Positions 7,740 to 15,278 of a stretch of DNA of 23,239 nucleotides are shown here, piece by piece. Within the stretch, counting starts at the first letter, position 1, and each line of letters begins with the position of its first letter. Both the position numbers and the translations under genes were made by a program. Below the pieces are notes generated by a model. It was not told the origin of the DNA. It saw only the letters and a program-made list of their open reading frames with translations, and made no database searches. The stretch comes from Gammaproteobacteria bacterium (lineage in GTDB: Bacteria; Pseudomonadota; Gammaproteobacteria; S144-34). The stretch is taken from the NCBI GenBank assembly GCA_015494165.1, contig WGBS01000097.1, positions 1 to 23,239 on the forward strand, read 5' to 3'.

Positions 7740-9076
7740 GCGCGGGCGTCGGCGGCGAGGCGCTGCTCACCGACCTGTACCAGCTCACCATGCTCCAGTC
7801 CTATCTGGAGCATGGCTACACCGACACGGCCGTCTTCGAGTTCTTCTCGCGCAAGCTCCCGCCGGAGCGGCGCTTCCTGCTCGCCGCGGGCCTCGAGCAG
7901 GCGCTCGACTATCTCGAGGGGCTGCGCTTCACCGAGCCCGAGCTCGACTGGATCCGCCGCTCGGGGCGCTTCTCGCGCGACTTCGCCGACTGGCTCGAGG
8001 GCTTTCGCTTCACGGGCGAGGTCCACGCCCTGCCGGAGGGCACGCCCTTCTTCGCCGACGAGCCCGTGCTGCGGGTGGTGGCGCCGCTGCCCCAGGCCCA
8101 GCTCGTCGAGAGCCGGCTCATCAACCTGCTCCATTTCTCCATCCTGATCGCCTCCAAGGCGGCGCGCTGCGTGCTCGCCGCTCCGGGCAAGCTCCTGGTC
8201 GACTTCGGCATGCGGCGCTCGCACGGCGCCGAGGCCGCCCTGCTCGCCGCGCGAGCGAGCTACCTCGCGGGCTTCGCCGGAACCTCCACGGTGCTCGCGG
8301 GCATGCGCTGGGGCATCCCCGTCTACGGCACCATGGCCCATTCCTTCGTGCAGGCGCACGACGACGAGGCGCTCGCCTTCGAGCATTTCGCGCGCAGCCA
8401 CCCGGCGAGCGCCGTGCTGCTGATCGACACCTACGACACTGAGGCCGGCGCCGAGAAGGTGGTGCGGCTCGCCCCGCGGCTGCGCGAGGCCGGCATCGCC
8501 GTACGCGGGGTGCGCATCGACAGCGGCGACCTGGCCGAGCACGCGCGCCGCGTGCGCGGGATCCTCGACCGCGGCGGGCTGCGCGATGCGATCGTCTTCG
8601 CCAGCGGCAACCTCGACGAGCACGAGCTCGCGCGCCTCCTCGCGGCCGGCGCCCCCATCGACGGCTTCGGCGTCGGCACGCGCCTCGACACCTCCGCCGA
8701 CGTCCCCTACCTCGACTGCGCCTACAAGCTCATGGAGTACGCGGGACGCCCGCGGCGCAAGCGCTCCGAGGGCAAGGCCACCTGGCCGGGTCGCAAGCAG
8801 GTCTACCGCGAGCGCGACGCCGAGGGGCGCCTGCTGCGCGACGTGCTGACGGTGGAGGGCGACGAGCAGCCGGGCGAGCCGCTGCTGGTGCCCGTCATGC
8901 GCGAGGGCCGCAGGCTGGCGCCGCCCGAGCCGCTGGAGGCGATCCGCGAGCGCGTGGCGCACGAGCTCGCGGCGCTGCCGCCCGAGCTGCGCGCCCTCGA
9001 GCCGGCCGAGCGGCACTTCGCCTGCGAGATCTCGCCGGCGCTGCGCGCGCTGACCGAGGCCGTCGACCGCGCCTGA
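7736..9076 (+). CDS. pncB: Nicotinate phosphoribosyltransferase
   Basis: The enzyme joins nicotinate to phosphoribosyl pyrophosphate, with ATP hydrolysis, to give nicotinate mononucleotide. The 446-residue sequence opens with LLTDLYQLTMLQSYLEHG (10-27) and contains DFGMRRSHG (156-164), GTMAHSF (198-204, His202 at the position of the phosphorylated histidine), RIDSGDL (260-266) and FGVGTRLDTS (311-320). This is the longer bacterial/human NAPRT-like group rather than the E. coli PncB form. The start ATG at 7736 overlaps the pncA stop. The frame is open far upstream (to about 5135), but that part is an out-of-frame shadow of the two preceding genes. It converges on the diguanylate cyclase gene with only 6 bp between stop codons and no room for a separate terminator. 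Confidence 0.95.
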   Translation: MSAGVGGEALLTDLYQLTMLQSYLEHGYTDTAVFEFFSRKLPPERRFLLAAGLEQALDYLEGLRFTEPELDWIRRSGRFSRDFADWLEGFRFTGEVHALPEGTPFFADEPVLRVVAPLPQAQLVESRLINLLHFSILIASKAARCVLAAPGKLLVDFGMRRSHGAEAALLAARASYLAGFAGTSTVLAGMRWGIPVYGTMAHSFVQAHDDEALAFEHFARSHPASAVLLIDTYDTEAGAEKVVRLAPRLREAGIAVRGVRIDSGDLAEHARRVRGILDRGGLRDAIVFASGNLDEHELARLLAAGAPIDGFGVGTRLDTSADVPYLDCAYKLMEYAGRPRRKRSEGKATWPGRKQVYRERDAEGRLLRDVLTVEGDEQPGEPLLVPVMREGRRLAPPEPLEAIRERVAHELAALPPELRALEPAERHFACEISPALRALTEAVDRA

Positions 9077-9082
9077 GCGGCC

Positions 9083-10546
9083 TCAGCCGCCGTTGCCGCC
9101 CGAGCGCTCGGGCCCCTGGGCGGAGGCGTCGCGCTCCTCTTCCTCCTCGCCGGTGTAGCTCTCGTCGAACTCGATGCGGTTGCGCCCGAGCCGCTTGGCC
9201 CGGTAGAGGGCGGCGTCGGCGCGCTCGATGAAGCCCCCGGGCGTCTCGCCCGGGCGGTAGAGGGCCACGCCGGCCGAGAAGGTGGGCACCTTGAGGGTGC
9301 GGCCGTTGAAGCGGCAATAGGTCTCGGCGGCGCGCTTCTTGACCTTGGCGAGCGCCCGCAGCGCCCCCTCGCGGTCCGTGTTGGGCAGCAGCACGGCGAA
9401 CTCCTCGCCGCCGTAGCGCGCCACCAGGTCGTGGTGGCGGAAGACCGACAGGATGTCGTTGGCGTAGCAGCGCAGCACGGCGTCGCCCGCGGCGTGCCCG
9501 TAGCGGTCGTTGATGGCCTTGAAGCCGTCGAGGTCGATCATCGCCAGCGACAGCGAGGAGCCGTAGCGCTGCACGCGTCCCACCTCGTCCTCCAGCCGCC
9601 GCAGGAAGGCGCGCCGGTTGGGCAGATGGGTGAGCTCGTCGGTGAGGCTCAGGACGCGGGCGCGGTGCAGCTCGTGGCCGAGGCGCCGGCTGTCGGTCTC
9701 GACCATCTGCAGGTAGCGGTAGGTGTCGTCGAGCTTGCGCGCGAGCGCATGATGCGCGCGCAGCATCTTCTCGATCTCGCGCACGGCGCTCGCGCGCAGG
9801 CGCTCGAAGTCCTCGGGGCCGCCGCTCTGGCGCAGCTCCGACAGCACCACCTCGAGCAGCACGCCGAACTCCTGGTTCTCGAGGATGGTCTCCTGCACCT
9901 GCAGCGCCAGCGTCTCCTGGAGCTTGCGGAGCTTGCGCACCTCCTCGGCCTGCCGGGCGCTGCCCGCCGCGGCGGGCTGACCGGCGGCGGCCGGCTCTGC
10001 GCGGGCGCCTTCCGCGCCGGCGGCCGCCGCAGCCCCGGCCGTCTCCTCGCGCCCGCCTTCCGCCGGCGCGGCGGGCGGACGCGCCTGTGGGGGCTCCGCG
10101 CCGCGCACGCCGTAGTCCTCGAGCAGCGGCGCGAGCGCCTCGCGGAAGGCCTCGAGGTCGAGCGCCTCGCGCCGCTCCGCCAGCTCGCGCGCATACTGCT
10201 CGACGTACTGGCGCAGGTGATCGAGCTCGGCCAGCGACAGCGGCGGCTGGAGCCGCCGCTGCACCAGCCGCACCTGCACGTGCATGGGCGATCCCGGCTC
10301 CAGGTGGCGCAGGAAGGCCTCGAGCAACAGGTGCAGGAGCGCCGCATAGGTGCGCTCCACCCGGAGCCGCTCGACGTCCGCGTCCTCCAGCAGGCGCTCG
10401 ACCTGGCGGTAGATGACGGCCCCGGCCGGCGTGCGCTGCAGGGCCTCGAGCAGCCGCAGGGCCTTGCGCGCCCCCGCCCACTCGGGCCCTACCGCGACGC
10501 CGCCCTCCCCCGCCGGGGCGTCGCGGCGCTCTCCCCCATCGTTCAT
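9083..10546 (-). CDS. GGEEF diguanylate cyclase with uncharacterised helical N-terminus
   Basis: The 487-residue protein should make c-di-GMP from two GTP. The C-terminal domain (about 298-465) has LTDELTHLPNRRAF, AMIDLDGFKAIND (335-347) and an intact GGEEF (379-383). The inhibitory-site motif RHHD (370-373) lies exactly five residues before the active site, so product inhibition is expected. The N-terminal 20-150 is predicted helical without a motif I recognise. An Ala/Pro-rich linker (150-200) and a coiled coil (about 200-300) join it to the catalytic domain. The very C-terminus is a Glu-rich tail. No membrane segment is seen, so the protein is cytoplasmic. The ATG at 10546 is preferred; the frame extends upstream to 10750, but that part is Arg/Pro-rich with no family character. 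Confidence 0.9.
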   Translation of the reverse strand: MNDGGERRDAPAGEGGVAVGPEWAGARKALRLLEALQRTPAGAVIYRQVERLLEDADVERLRVERTYAALLHLLLEAFLRHLEPGSPMHVQVRLVQRRLQPPLSLAELDHLRQYVEQYARELAERREALDLEAFREALAPLLEDYGVRGAEPPQARPPAAPAEGGREETAGAAAAAGAEGARAEPAAAGQPAAAGSARQAEEVRKLRKLQETLALQVQETILENQEFGVLLEVVLSELRQSGGPEDFERLRASAVREIEKMLRAHHALARKLDDTYRYLQMVETDSRRLGHELHRARVLSLTDELTHLPNRRAFLRRLEDEVGRVQRYGSSLSLAMIDLDGFKAINDRYGHAAGDAVLRCYANDILSVFRHHDLVARYGGEEFAVLLPNTDREGALRALAKVKKRAAETYCRFNGRTLKVPTFSAGVALYRPGETPGGFIERADAALYRAKRLGRNRIEFDESYTGEEEEERDASAQGPERSGGNGG

Positions 10547-10836
10547 GGTCCCCGTGGTGCCTCTGTGCTTGTCCGTGTCGGGGCCCGGCGCTGCCCGCTC
10601 AGCCGCCGTCCACGCGCGGCGCCCGGCCGCCCATCCGGCGAGTGCCCGGGCCTGCGGAGCAACCTTAACCCGCCGGCGGGCGCCGGGACAATTTGCCTCC
10701 GGGGCGCGCCGCGGCGGCGGGGGCGCGTGCCGGGACCGGCCGCGGCGCAACCGTCCGCGCGCCGGCGTGCCTGCAAGCTACTGTGGCAACGGGATTTTTG
10801 CCGCGCGGCGGCGCGGCCCCACGGAGAGCGGATGGG

Positions 10837-10871
10837 CGATTTTCTTACGGGAGGGCGAGCCGATTTCCTAC
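10837..10871 (-). repeat. Direct repeat pair in the leader region
   Basis: On the minus strand GTAGGAAATCG (10871-10861) and GTAAGAAAATCG (10848-10837) are near-identical and start 23-24 nt apart, close to two helical turns. They lie in an AT-rich patch and could be a pair of regulator half-sites. Their role is unknown. Confidence 0.35.
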
Positions 10872-10874
10872 AAA

Positions 10875-10898
10875 GGCGGCGCCGAGGGCGCGGCCGCC
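10875..10898 (-). terminator. Weak terminator-like stem after the HDOD gene
   Basis: On the minus strand GGCG-GCC-GCGCC and GGCGC-CGCC pair across a CTC loop (9 bp with a 3-nt bulge), followed by TTTG. The T tract is short, so efficiency is doubtful. Confidence 0.3.
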
Positions 10899-10906
10899 GG
10901 CGGCGC

Positions 10907-12337
10907 TCAGGCGACGCTCCTGCGCCCTTCGCGGACGGGCTCGACGAGCGCGGCCGCTGCTGCGGCGAGCCCCTCCAGAAAACCCTCGTCCAGCCCGAGG
11001 CGCCGCGCCACGACCGGGAAGGCCGCCCGCCGGCCCTCGCGGCCCTCGGCGCGCGCCAGCACGGCCTCGGCCGTCGCCACGATGGCCGGGTAGGGCCAGT
11101 CGCCGCCCACGTCGGCCTCCGGGTGATGGTGCGCGCCCGCCGTGGCCACCAGCGCCGGCGGCGCACCCCAGGCGCGCAGGAGCCAAGCGCCGAGGCGCGC
11201 GTGCCCGGTCTGCACCACGTGCCGGGCCTCGCCGAGGGCGAGCAGGTGCGACTCGAGCTCCGGCACCGGCGTGTCGGGGTTGGCGGCGGCCATGCGGTTG
11301 AGAAGGTGGAACTCCGGCTGGAACAGGTGGGCGAGCAGCCGCAGCCCCACGTCGTGGAGCAGCGCGGCGGCGACGAGCAGGCCGCGCCGCGGCGGGGGCT
11401 CGCACCGCGCCTCGCCTGCAATGCGCACGGCGAGGGCGGCGGCGAGCGCCGCCTCGCGCGCCAGCGCGCGGCCCCCGAGGGGGCCGCCGGGCGGCACACG
11501 GAACAGCTCCTCCACCACGGCGGAGAGCGCCGCGGCGACGGCGCCGCCCGGGCCCAGCGGGCCCGCCAGCGCCGCGGCCAGGTCCGCAGGCCGCCCCCCG
11601 CCGAGGAGCGGCGAGGCCGCCAGCTCCAGCACGCGTGCGGCCGCGCGCGTGTCTGCGGCCACGAGACGCGCGGCCTCGGCCGGCGCGGGCTCTTCCGGAG
11701 CCCCAAGGGCTGCCAGCAGGGGACGGGCCGCCTCCGGCAGCCGCGGCACGTCGTAGACGCGCTCGATGCGCCCGCACAGCTCCACCGAGGGCAGCAGCGC
11801 CTCGGTGCCGCCGGTGTCCGCCTCCGCGCCGCTCACGCGGGGCGCGGGCCGGGCGATGCGGGCGATGAGGGCGTGCGGCTGCAGCGCCACGAAATCGCGG
11901 CCGTGCATGCGCACGTAGCAGCCGTGGCGCCCGCCCTCGAAATGGACCGTGCCCATGCGCGCCACCGCCACGTCGACCACCACGCGCAGCCCGTAGGCCT
12001 CGCCGAGCACGGGCACGCAGCCGGGGTCGCAGTCGGCGAAGCGACGGCCCGCGGCCTCCAGACCGGCCGGCTCCCAGCAGCGCCCGGTGACGGCCGCGAG
12101 GGCCTCGAAGTCGATCAGGGTGCCGGCGGGCACCACGGCAAGGCAGGATTCGCCCGCCGGGGAGACGAGCAGGACACCGCGCACCAGGTCGCCGGGGCCG
12201 ATGCCGGCCGCCTCGGCCTCGTCCGGCAGCCCCGGGCAGGCATCGCCCGTGCACGTCACGCCCGTGACGAGGTCATAGGGACGGCCCGCGGCGCGCAGCC
12301 GCTGGTCCACGGTCCTCGCCGGTGCGACGGCTCTCAT
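10907..12337 (-). CDS. YbaK-like domain fused to HDOD domain
   Basis: The 476-residue protein joins two known folds. Residues about 15-155 resemble the YbaK/ProX aminoacyl-tRNA deacylase domain: VLLVSPAG, LAVVPAGTLIDFEALAAVTG (66-85), DCDPGCVPVLGEAYGL (102-117), VVVDVAV, and GGRHGCYVRMHGRDFVAL near its end. The lysine that deacylases carry in the AKT-type motif before VLLV appears as VRG (52-54), so editing activity may be lost. Residues about 185-440 fit an HDOD signalling domain, with LLHDVG (327-332) and GAHHHPEADVGG (401-412). Proteins of the HDOD class bind partners or nucleotides rather than hydrolyse. The ATG at 12337 follows GGGGGAG closely. The gene lies upstream of the cyclase on the same strand but 360 nt away, so co-transcription is not clear. 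The domain calls are from pattern recognition, and the HDOD boundary is approximate. Confidence 0.8.
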   Translation of the reverse strand: MRAVAPARTVDQRLRAAGRPYDLVTGVTCTGDACPGLPDEAEAAGIGPGDLVRGVLLVSPAGESCLAVVPAGTLIDFEALAAVTGRCWEPAGLEAAGRRFADCDPGCVPVLGEAYGLRVVVDVAVARMGTVHFEGGRHGCYVRMHGRDFVALQPHALIARIARPAPRVSGAEADTGGTEALLPSVELCGRIERVYDVPRLPEAARPLLAALGAPEEPAPAEAARLVAADTRAAARVLELAASPLLGGGRPADLAAALAGPLGPGGAVAAALSAVVEELFRVPPGGPLGGRALAREAALAAALAVRIAGEARCEPPPRRGLLVAAALLHDVGLRLLAHLFQPEFHLLNRMAAANPDTPVPELESHLLALGEARHVVQTGHARLGAWLLRAWGAPPALVATAGAHHHPEADVGGDWPYPAIVATAEAVLARAEGREGRRAAFPVVARRLGLDEGFLEGLAAAAAALVEPVREGRRSVA

Positions 12338-12479
12338 CGCTCCCCCATCCCGGAACCCGGGTCGGCCGGGCCCCTTCCCGCACGACCGAGCCTACCGCCT
12401 CCTGGGGGCGCGGGCCGTGCGCTCGGTCACATCATGCCCGACGGGCGCCACGCGGGGAAGCCCAGGGCCGCCCATGGGG

Positions 12480-12505
12480 CCCGGGTGCCGGCTCCCGGGT
12501 GCCGG
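12480..12505 (-). repeat. Two 12-bp direct repeats upstream of the HDOD gene
   Basis: CCCGGGTGCCGG occurs at 12480-12491 and again at 12494-12505, a 14-bp period, in the 193-nt gap between the VWA gene stop and the HDOD gene start. Each copy contains the hexanucleotide palindrome CCCGGG. Nothing else identifiable lies in this gap. Confidence 0.4.
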
Positions 12506-12530
12506 GGCGGCGGCCCGCACGGGCTCCGCC

Positions 12531-13739
12531 TCAGTTGAGCTGCACCCGGATCCCCCAGGGGACCTGGGCGCCGCCCTTGACCAGCCAGATGACGGGATAG
12601 GGCGGCTCGTGCGGCGGGAACTCGCCCTGGGCGTCGGTGAAGTAGACCAGCACGTCCGGGCGCAGGCCCTCGCGCTCGACCCAGTCGAAGACGGGCCGGA
12701 AGCGAGTGCCCCCGCCCCCGCGGAGGCTCCTCGGCAGCGTCAGCGGCTCCCAGGGCTCGTAGCGCCAGGGCCCCTCCGGGGCCAGGTCCCAGTCGCAGGC
12801 GAGCAGCGTCAGGCGCGCGCGCACCTGCCCCTTGATGGCGTCGAGCTCCGAGGCGAAGGCGCGGATCTCCTCGTCCGTCACCGAGCCGCTGGTGTCGAGG
12901 GCCACCACCAGGTCCATCTCGTGCCCGCGCAGGGCGGGCAGGATGGCCTGGCCCTCGCGGCGCGAGGGGCGCGTGTAGGTGTAGTCGTCGCGGGCGCGCG
13001 CGACGAGATAGCGGGCGAGCAGGCTGCGCCAGGGCACCTGCGGCGCGAGCAGGCGGTCGACCATGCGCGCGAGCGCCCCGGCGAGCTTGCCCGCCTGGAG
13101 CGCCTGCTGCGCCGCGCCCGCGAGATAGCGCCGCCAGCGCTCGGCAAGCTGCTCGCGCTCCTGGGGGCTGAGCGGCGGCGGCTGCCCGGCGGGGCGGCGC
13201 CCCTCGCGGCCCTGCTGCTCGTCCGGGCGCGGCGCCTCCTGCGGCTCGGGCGCCGGCCCCTCCTGCTCGCCCTGGCCGCCGCCCTCGTAGAGGTGGCGGT
13301 CGAAGGGCTCGTGCCCCTCCTCCTGGTCGTCCTTGATGAGCGGGTAGATCTCCTCGGCGCTCATGCCCTCGAAGTCCGGGACGATGAGCGCGCCGGGCGC
13401 GGGGCTCAGCCCCTCCTTGACCAGCAGCGGATTGATGGCGAGGTCGCAGGCGAGGTCCCAGCGGTGCTTGACGCGGTGCTCGCGGCGGGCGAAGTGCGAC
13501 AGCGCGCAGTGCAGCGCCTCGTGCGCGAGGGCGAACTGGAGCTGCTCGAGCGGCAGGCTGCCGACGTACTCGGGGTTGTAGTAGAGGGCGCGCGCGTCGG
13601 TGGCCACCGACGGGCACCACTGCGGGTCGGCCTCGACCAGCGGCAGGCGCAGCACCAGCGCGCCGAGGAAGGGCTTCTCCAGGATCAGGCGCGTGCGCGC
13701 CGCGGCGAGCTTGGTCTGGACCCGGTCGCTGCTGCCCAT
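12531..13739 (-). CDS. VWA-like / putative metallopeptidase protein (DUF2201 type)
   Basis: The 402-residue protein has the two-part DUF2201 layout. The N-terminal half holds a zinc-protease-like helix HEALH (73-77) and RWDLACDLAINPLL (93-106). A Gly/Gln/Pro/Glu-rich linker follows (about 150-190), and the C-terminal half is a VWA-type fold with a metal-ion-dependent adhesion motif DTSGS (282-286), a Gly-rich GGGGTRF (341-347) and YFTDAQG (366-372). Such proteins usually act with a MoxR-type AAA ATPase to mature or remodel an unknown client. Here the ATPase gene lies 19 nt upstream in the same operon. Whether the HEALH motif hydrolyses peptides has not been shown for the family, as far as I know. 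There is no signal peptide or membrane segment, so the protein is cytoplasmic. Confidence 0.85.
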   Translation of the reverse strand: MGSSDRVQTKLAAARTRLILEKPFLGALVLRLPLVEADPQWCPSVATDARALYYNPEYVGSLPLEQLQFALAHEALHCALSHFARREHRVKHRWDLACDLAINPLLVKEGLSPAPGALIVPDFEGMSAEEIYPLIKDDQEEGHEPFDRHLYEGGGQGEQEGPAPEPQEAPRPDEQQGREGRRPAGQPPPLSPQEREQLAERWRRYLAGAAQQALQAGKLAGALARMVDRLLAPQVPWRSLLARYLVARARDDYTYTRPSRREGQAILPALRGHEMDLVVALDTSGSVTDEEIRAFASELDAIKGQVRARLTLLACDWDLAPEGPWRYEPWEPLTLPRSLRGGGGTRFRPVFDWVEREGLRPDVLVYFTDAQGEFPPHEPPYPVIWLVKGGAQVPWGIRVQLN

Positions 13740-13758
13740 GGCCGTCCCGGAGGGCCGC

Positions 13759-14805
13759 TCAGACGTCGTAGAGCATGACGTCGGCCACGACCTGCGCCCA
13801 CTCCGAGAACTCCGGCACCTCGAAGAGCGCCTGCCCCACGGCGCGGTGCAGGTCCGAGACCAGCATCACGCCCATCTCGCGCTCCGGGAAGCGCGCCGCG
13901 TAGGCGAGGATGCGCCCGAGCACACGCCTGCCCTCCTCGCCGGCGCCCGCCTCGATGCCGCGGCGCACCAGCGCCGAGGCCACGGCGTACTGCAGATCGA
14001 TGCCCTCCGGCACCTCCACGTCCTCGCCGCGCACGATGGCGTCGATGTCCGGCATCTTCTCCAGGTTCTCGAGGAACGCGGCGAGCTCAACTCCCGCGGC
14101 CTGCCCCACGCAGGCCGCCAGCGCCCCCGGCAGCAGCTGCGGATCGTCGCCGAACTTGGCGAGCGCCCGGTGGGCGAACTCCCACGAGCGCGGCGAGGGG
14201 AAGGCGATCGGGTTCTGCGCCGGATCGAAGTCGAACAGGAGCTCCGGCCGGAAGCGCAGGAAGGCGATGAGCCGCTCGTCGATCCCCGCCCCGTGCGCCC
14301 AGGCCACCCAGTCGTCCAGGTTGGGCTCGACGTCGAGGTGCGCGAAGCGGTTCGCGAGCGGTGTCGGCATCGGGTAGGTGACGCCGCGGTCGCCGTGGCG
14401 GTTGCCGGCTGCGAAGATCGCCCAGCCCGGCGGCACCGTGTAGTCGCCGAGACGGCGGTCGAGGATGAGCTGGTAGGCCGCCGCCGAGACCGCCGGCGGC
14501 GCCGAGGTGATCTCGTCGAGGAACAGGATCCCCTTCGGCCCGTGGCGCTCGGCGTCGGGCAGCATGGAGGGGATGGCCCACTCCACCCGTCCGTCGACGC
14601 GGAAGGGGATGCCGCGCAGGTCGCTCGGCTCGAGCTGCGAGAGCCGGATGTCGACCACGGGCGCGCCGTGCGCCTCGGCCACCTGCGCCACGATCTGGCT
14701 CTTGCCCACGCCGGGCGGGCCCCACAGCATCACGGGCGTGTGGCGACCCGCCTCGACACTTGTGAACTCGCGGTCCAGGAAGGCGCGTACCTGCGAGGGT
14801 CGCAT
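13759..14805 (-). CDS. MoxR-type AAA+ ATPase
   Basis: The 348-residue ATPase shows Walker A GPPGVGKS (29-36), Walker B GILFLDEI (92-99), the sensor-1 segment FAAGNRHGD (131-139) and PMPTPLANRF (145-154), where Arg153 is the conserved arginine. MoxR ATPases act as chaperones that insert cofactors or metal, or activate proteins, in concert with VWA-domain partners. The VWA gene follows after 19 nt and a thioredoxin gene precedes it by 13 nt. AGGAGG on the minus strand lies 9 nt before the ATG and overlaps the thioredoxin stop region, so the genes are coupled. The substrate cannot be told from this window because no obvious target enzyme is beside it. Confidence 0.93.
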   Translation of the reverse strand: MRPSQVRAFLDREFTSVEAGRHTPVMLWGPPGVGKSQIVAQVAEAHGAPVVDIRLSQLEPSDLRGIPFRVDGRVEWAIPSMLPDAERHGPKGILFLDEITSAPPAVSAAAYQLILDRRLGDYTVPPGWAIFAAGNRHGDRGVTYPMPTPLANRFAHLDVEPNLDDWVAWAHGAGIDERLIAFLRFRPELLFDFDPAQNPIAFPSPRSWEFAHRALAKFGDDPQLLPGALAACVGQAAGVELAAFLENLEKMPDIDAIVRGEDVEVPEGIDLQYAVASALVRRGIEAGAGEEGRRVLGRILAYAARFPEREMGVMLVSDLHRAVGQALFEVPEFSEWAQVVADVMLYDV

Positions 14806-14818
14806 GCGTCCGTCCTCC

Positions 14819-15214
14819 TCAGGCCTGCGGCGGCTCGCCGCCCTGCCCCTGCTGCGCCTGCTGCGCCTCGATCTCGCGGCGCACCTCGTCCATGTCGAGG
14901 GCCTTGGCCTGGGCGATGATCTCGTCGAGCGCCGAGGCCGGCAGCGCGCCGGGCTGGGCGTACAGGATCACCTGCTCGCGGAAGACCATCAGCGTCGGGA
15001 TCGAGCGGACCTGGAACCAGCCCGCCAGCTCGCGCTGCTCGTCCACGTTGACCTTGGCGAAGACCACGTCCTCGTGCTGCTCCGAGGCCGCCTCAAAGAC
15101 GGGCGCGAAGCTGCGGCAGGGCTGGCACCAGGAGGCCCAGAAGTCCACCACCACCATGTCGTTGCCCGAGATCACCTCGTCGAAGTTTTCCTTGGTCAGC
15201 TCGACTGTCGCCAT
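14819..15214 (-). CDS. Thioredoxin-family protein with WCQPC active site and C-terminal tail
   Basis: The 131-residue protein has the thioredoxin fold with VDFWASWCQPCRSFAP (23-38; Cys30 and Cys33) and the cis-proline loop SIPT (71-74, Pro73). The active site has Gln in place of the usual Gly of WCGPC, which may shift the redox potential. A charged helix and a Gln/Gly/Pro tail (about 106-131) extend beyond the normal length of about 108 residues. No signal peptide is present, so it should act in the cytoplasm. The ATG at 15214 is preferred; the frame continues to 15289, but that part lies over the promoter-like region. It is the first gene of a three-gene unit with the MoxR ATPase and the VWA protein, and is probably their dedicated reductase (inference). 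Confidence 0.93.
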   Translation of the reverse strand: MATVELTKENFDEVISGNDMVVVDFWASWCQPCRSFAPVFEAASEQHEDVVFAKVNVDEQRELAGWFQVRSIPTLMVFREQVILYAQPGALPASALDEIIAQAKALDMDEVRREIEAQQAQQGQGGEPPQA

Positions 15215-15272
15215 CGCGTCTCTCTCATCGCACGGAAAGTAAGGAAAAGGGCGCTTCCGGGCCCGGCCGCCC

Positions 15273-15278
15273 ACGGTA
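15273..15278 (-). promoter_or_regulatory. Possible extended -10 for the trx-moxR-VWA operon
   Basis: On the minus strand TGCTACCGT gives a TG-extended -10 (TACCGT) about 59 nt before the trx ATG. The context GCTACCGTGG resembles GCTAACATGG before purL. There is no clear -35. Confidence 0.3.

Larger units (their letters stand above)
10547..10906 (-). other. 360-nt leader between the HDOD gene and the diguanylate cyclase gene
   Basis: No gene is supported here. On the minus strand a weak promoter-like pair TTGTCC (10691-10686) and GTTAAG (10669-10664), spaced 16 nt, lies 118 nt before the cyclase ATG. The perfect palindrome CCCGCCGGCGGG (10669-10680) begins inside the last base of that -10 box. 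The part 10790-10875 is unusually AT-rich for this genome and holds a direct repeat. I see no match to a c-di-GMP riboswitch. Confidence 0.4.

Noticed and set aside
10547..10750. Longer start for the diguanylate cyclase (68 more residues)
   Set aside because: The added residues are Arg/Pro-rich and overlap the probable promoter region; the ATG at 10546 begins a normal sequence.
10770..10800. Sigma-54 promoter (TTGCCACAGTAGCTTGC on the minus strand)
   Set aside because: The GG of the -24 element is missing at the required distance from the GC of the -12.
10800..10817. Terminator formed by the 7-bp hairpin next to a T run
   Set aside because: The T run precedes the stem on the plus strand and becomes an A run on the minus strand, so it cannot act as an intrinsic terminator for either neighbouring gene.
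10547..10906. c-di-GMP riboswitch in the cyclase leader
   Set aside because: No match to the conserved core of GEMM-I or GEMM-II could be seen on either strand.
9431..12538. Very long open frame on the plus strand (over 1000 codons) across the diguanylate cyclase and HDOD genes
   Set aside because: Stop codons are rare in DNA this rich in G and C. The translation is Arg/Ala/Gly-rich with no family motif and lies antisense to two well-supported genes.
12417..14919. Long plus-strand frames (12417-13778 and 13600-14919) opposite the VWA and MoxR genes
   Set aside because: Their opposite strands encode clear Walker and VWA motifs in conserved order; these are composition shadows.
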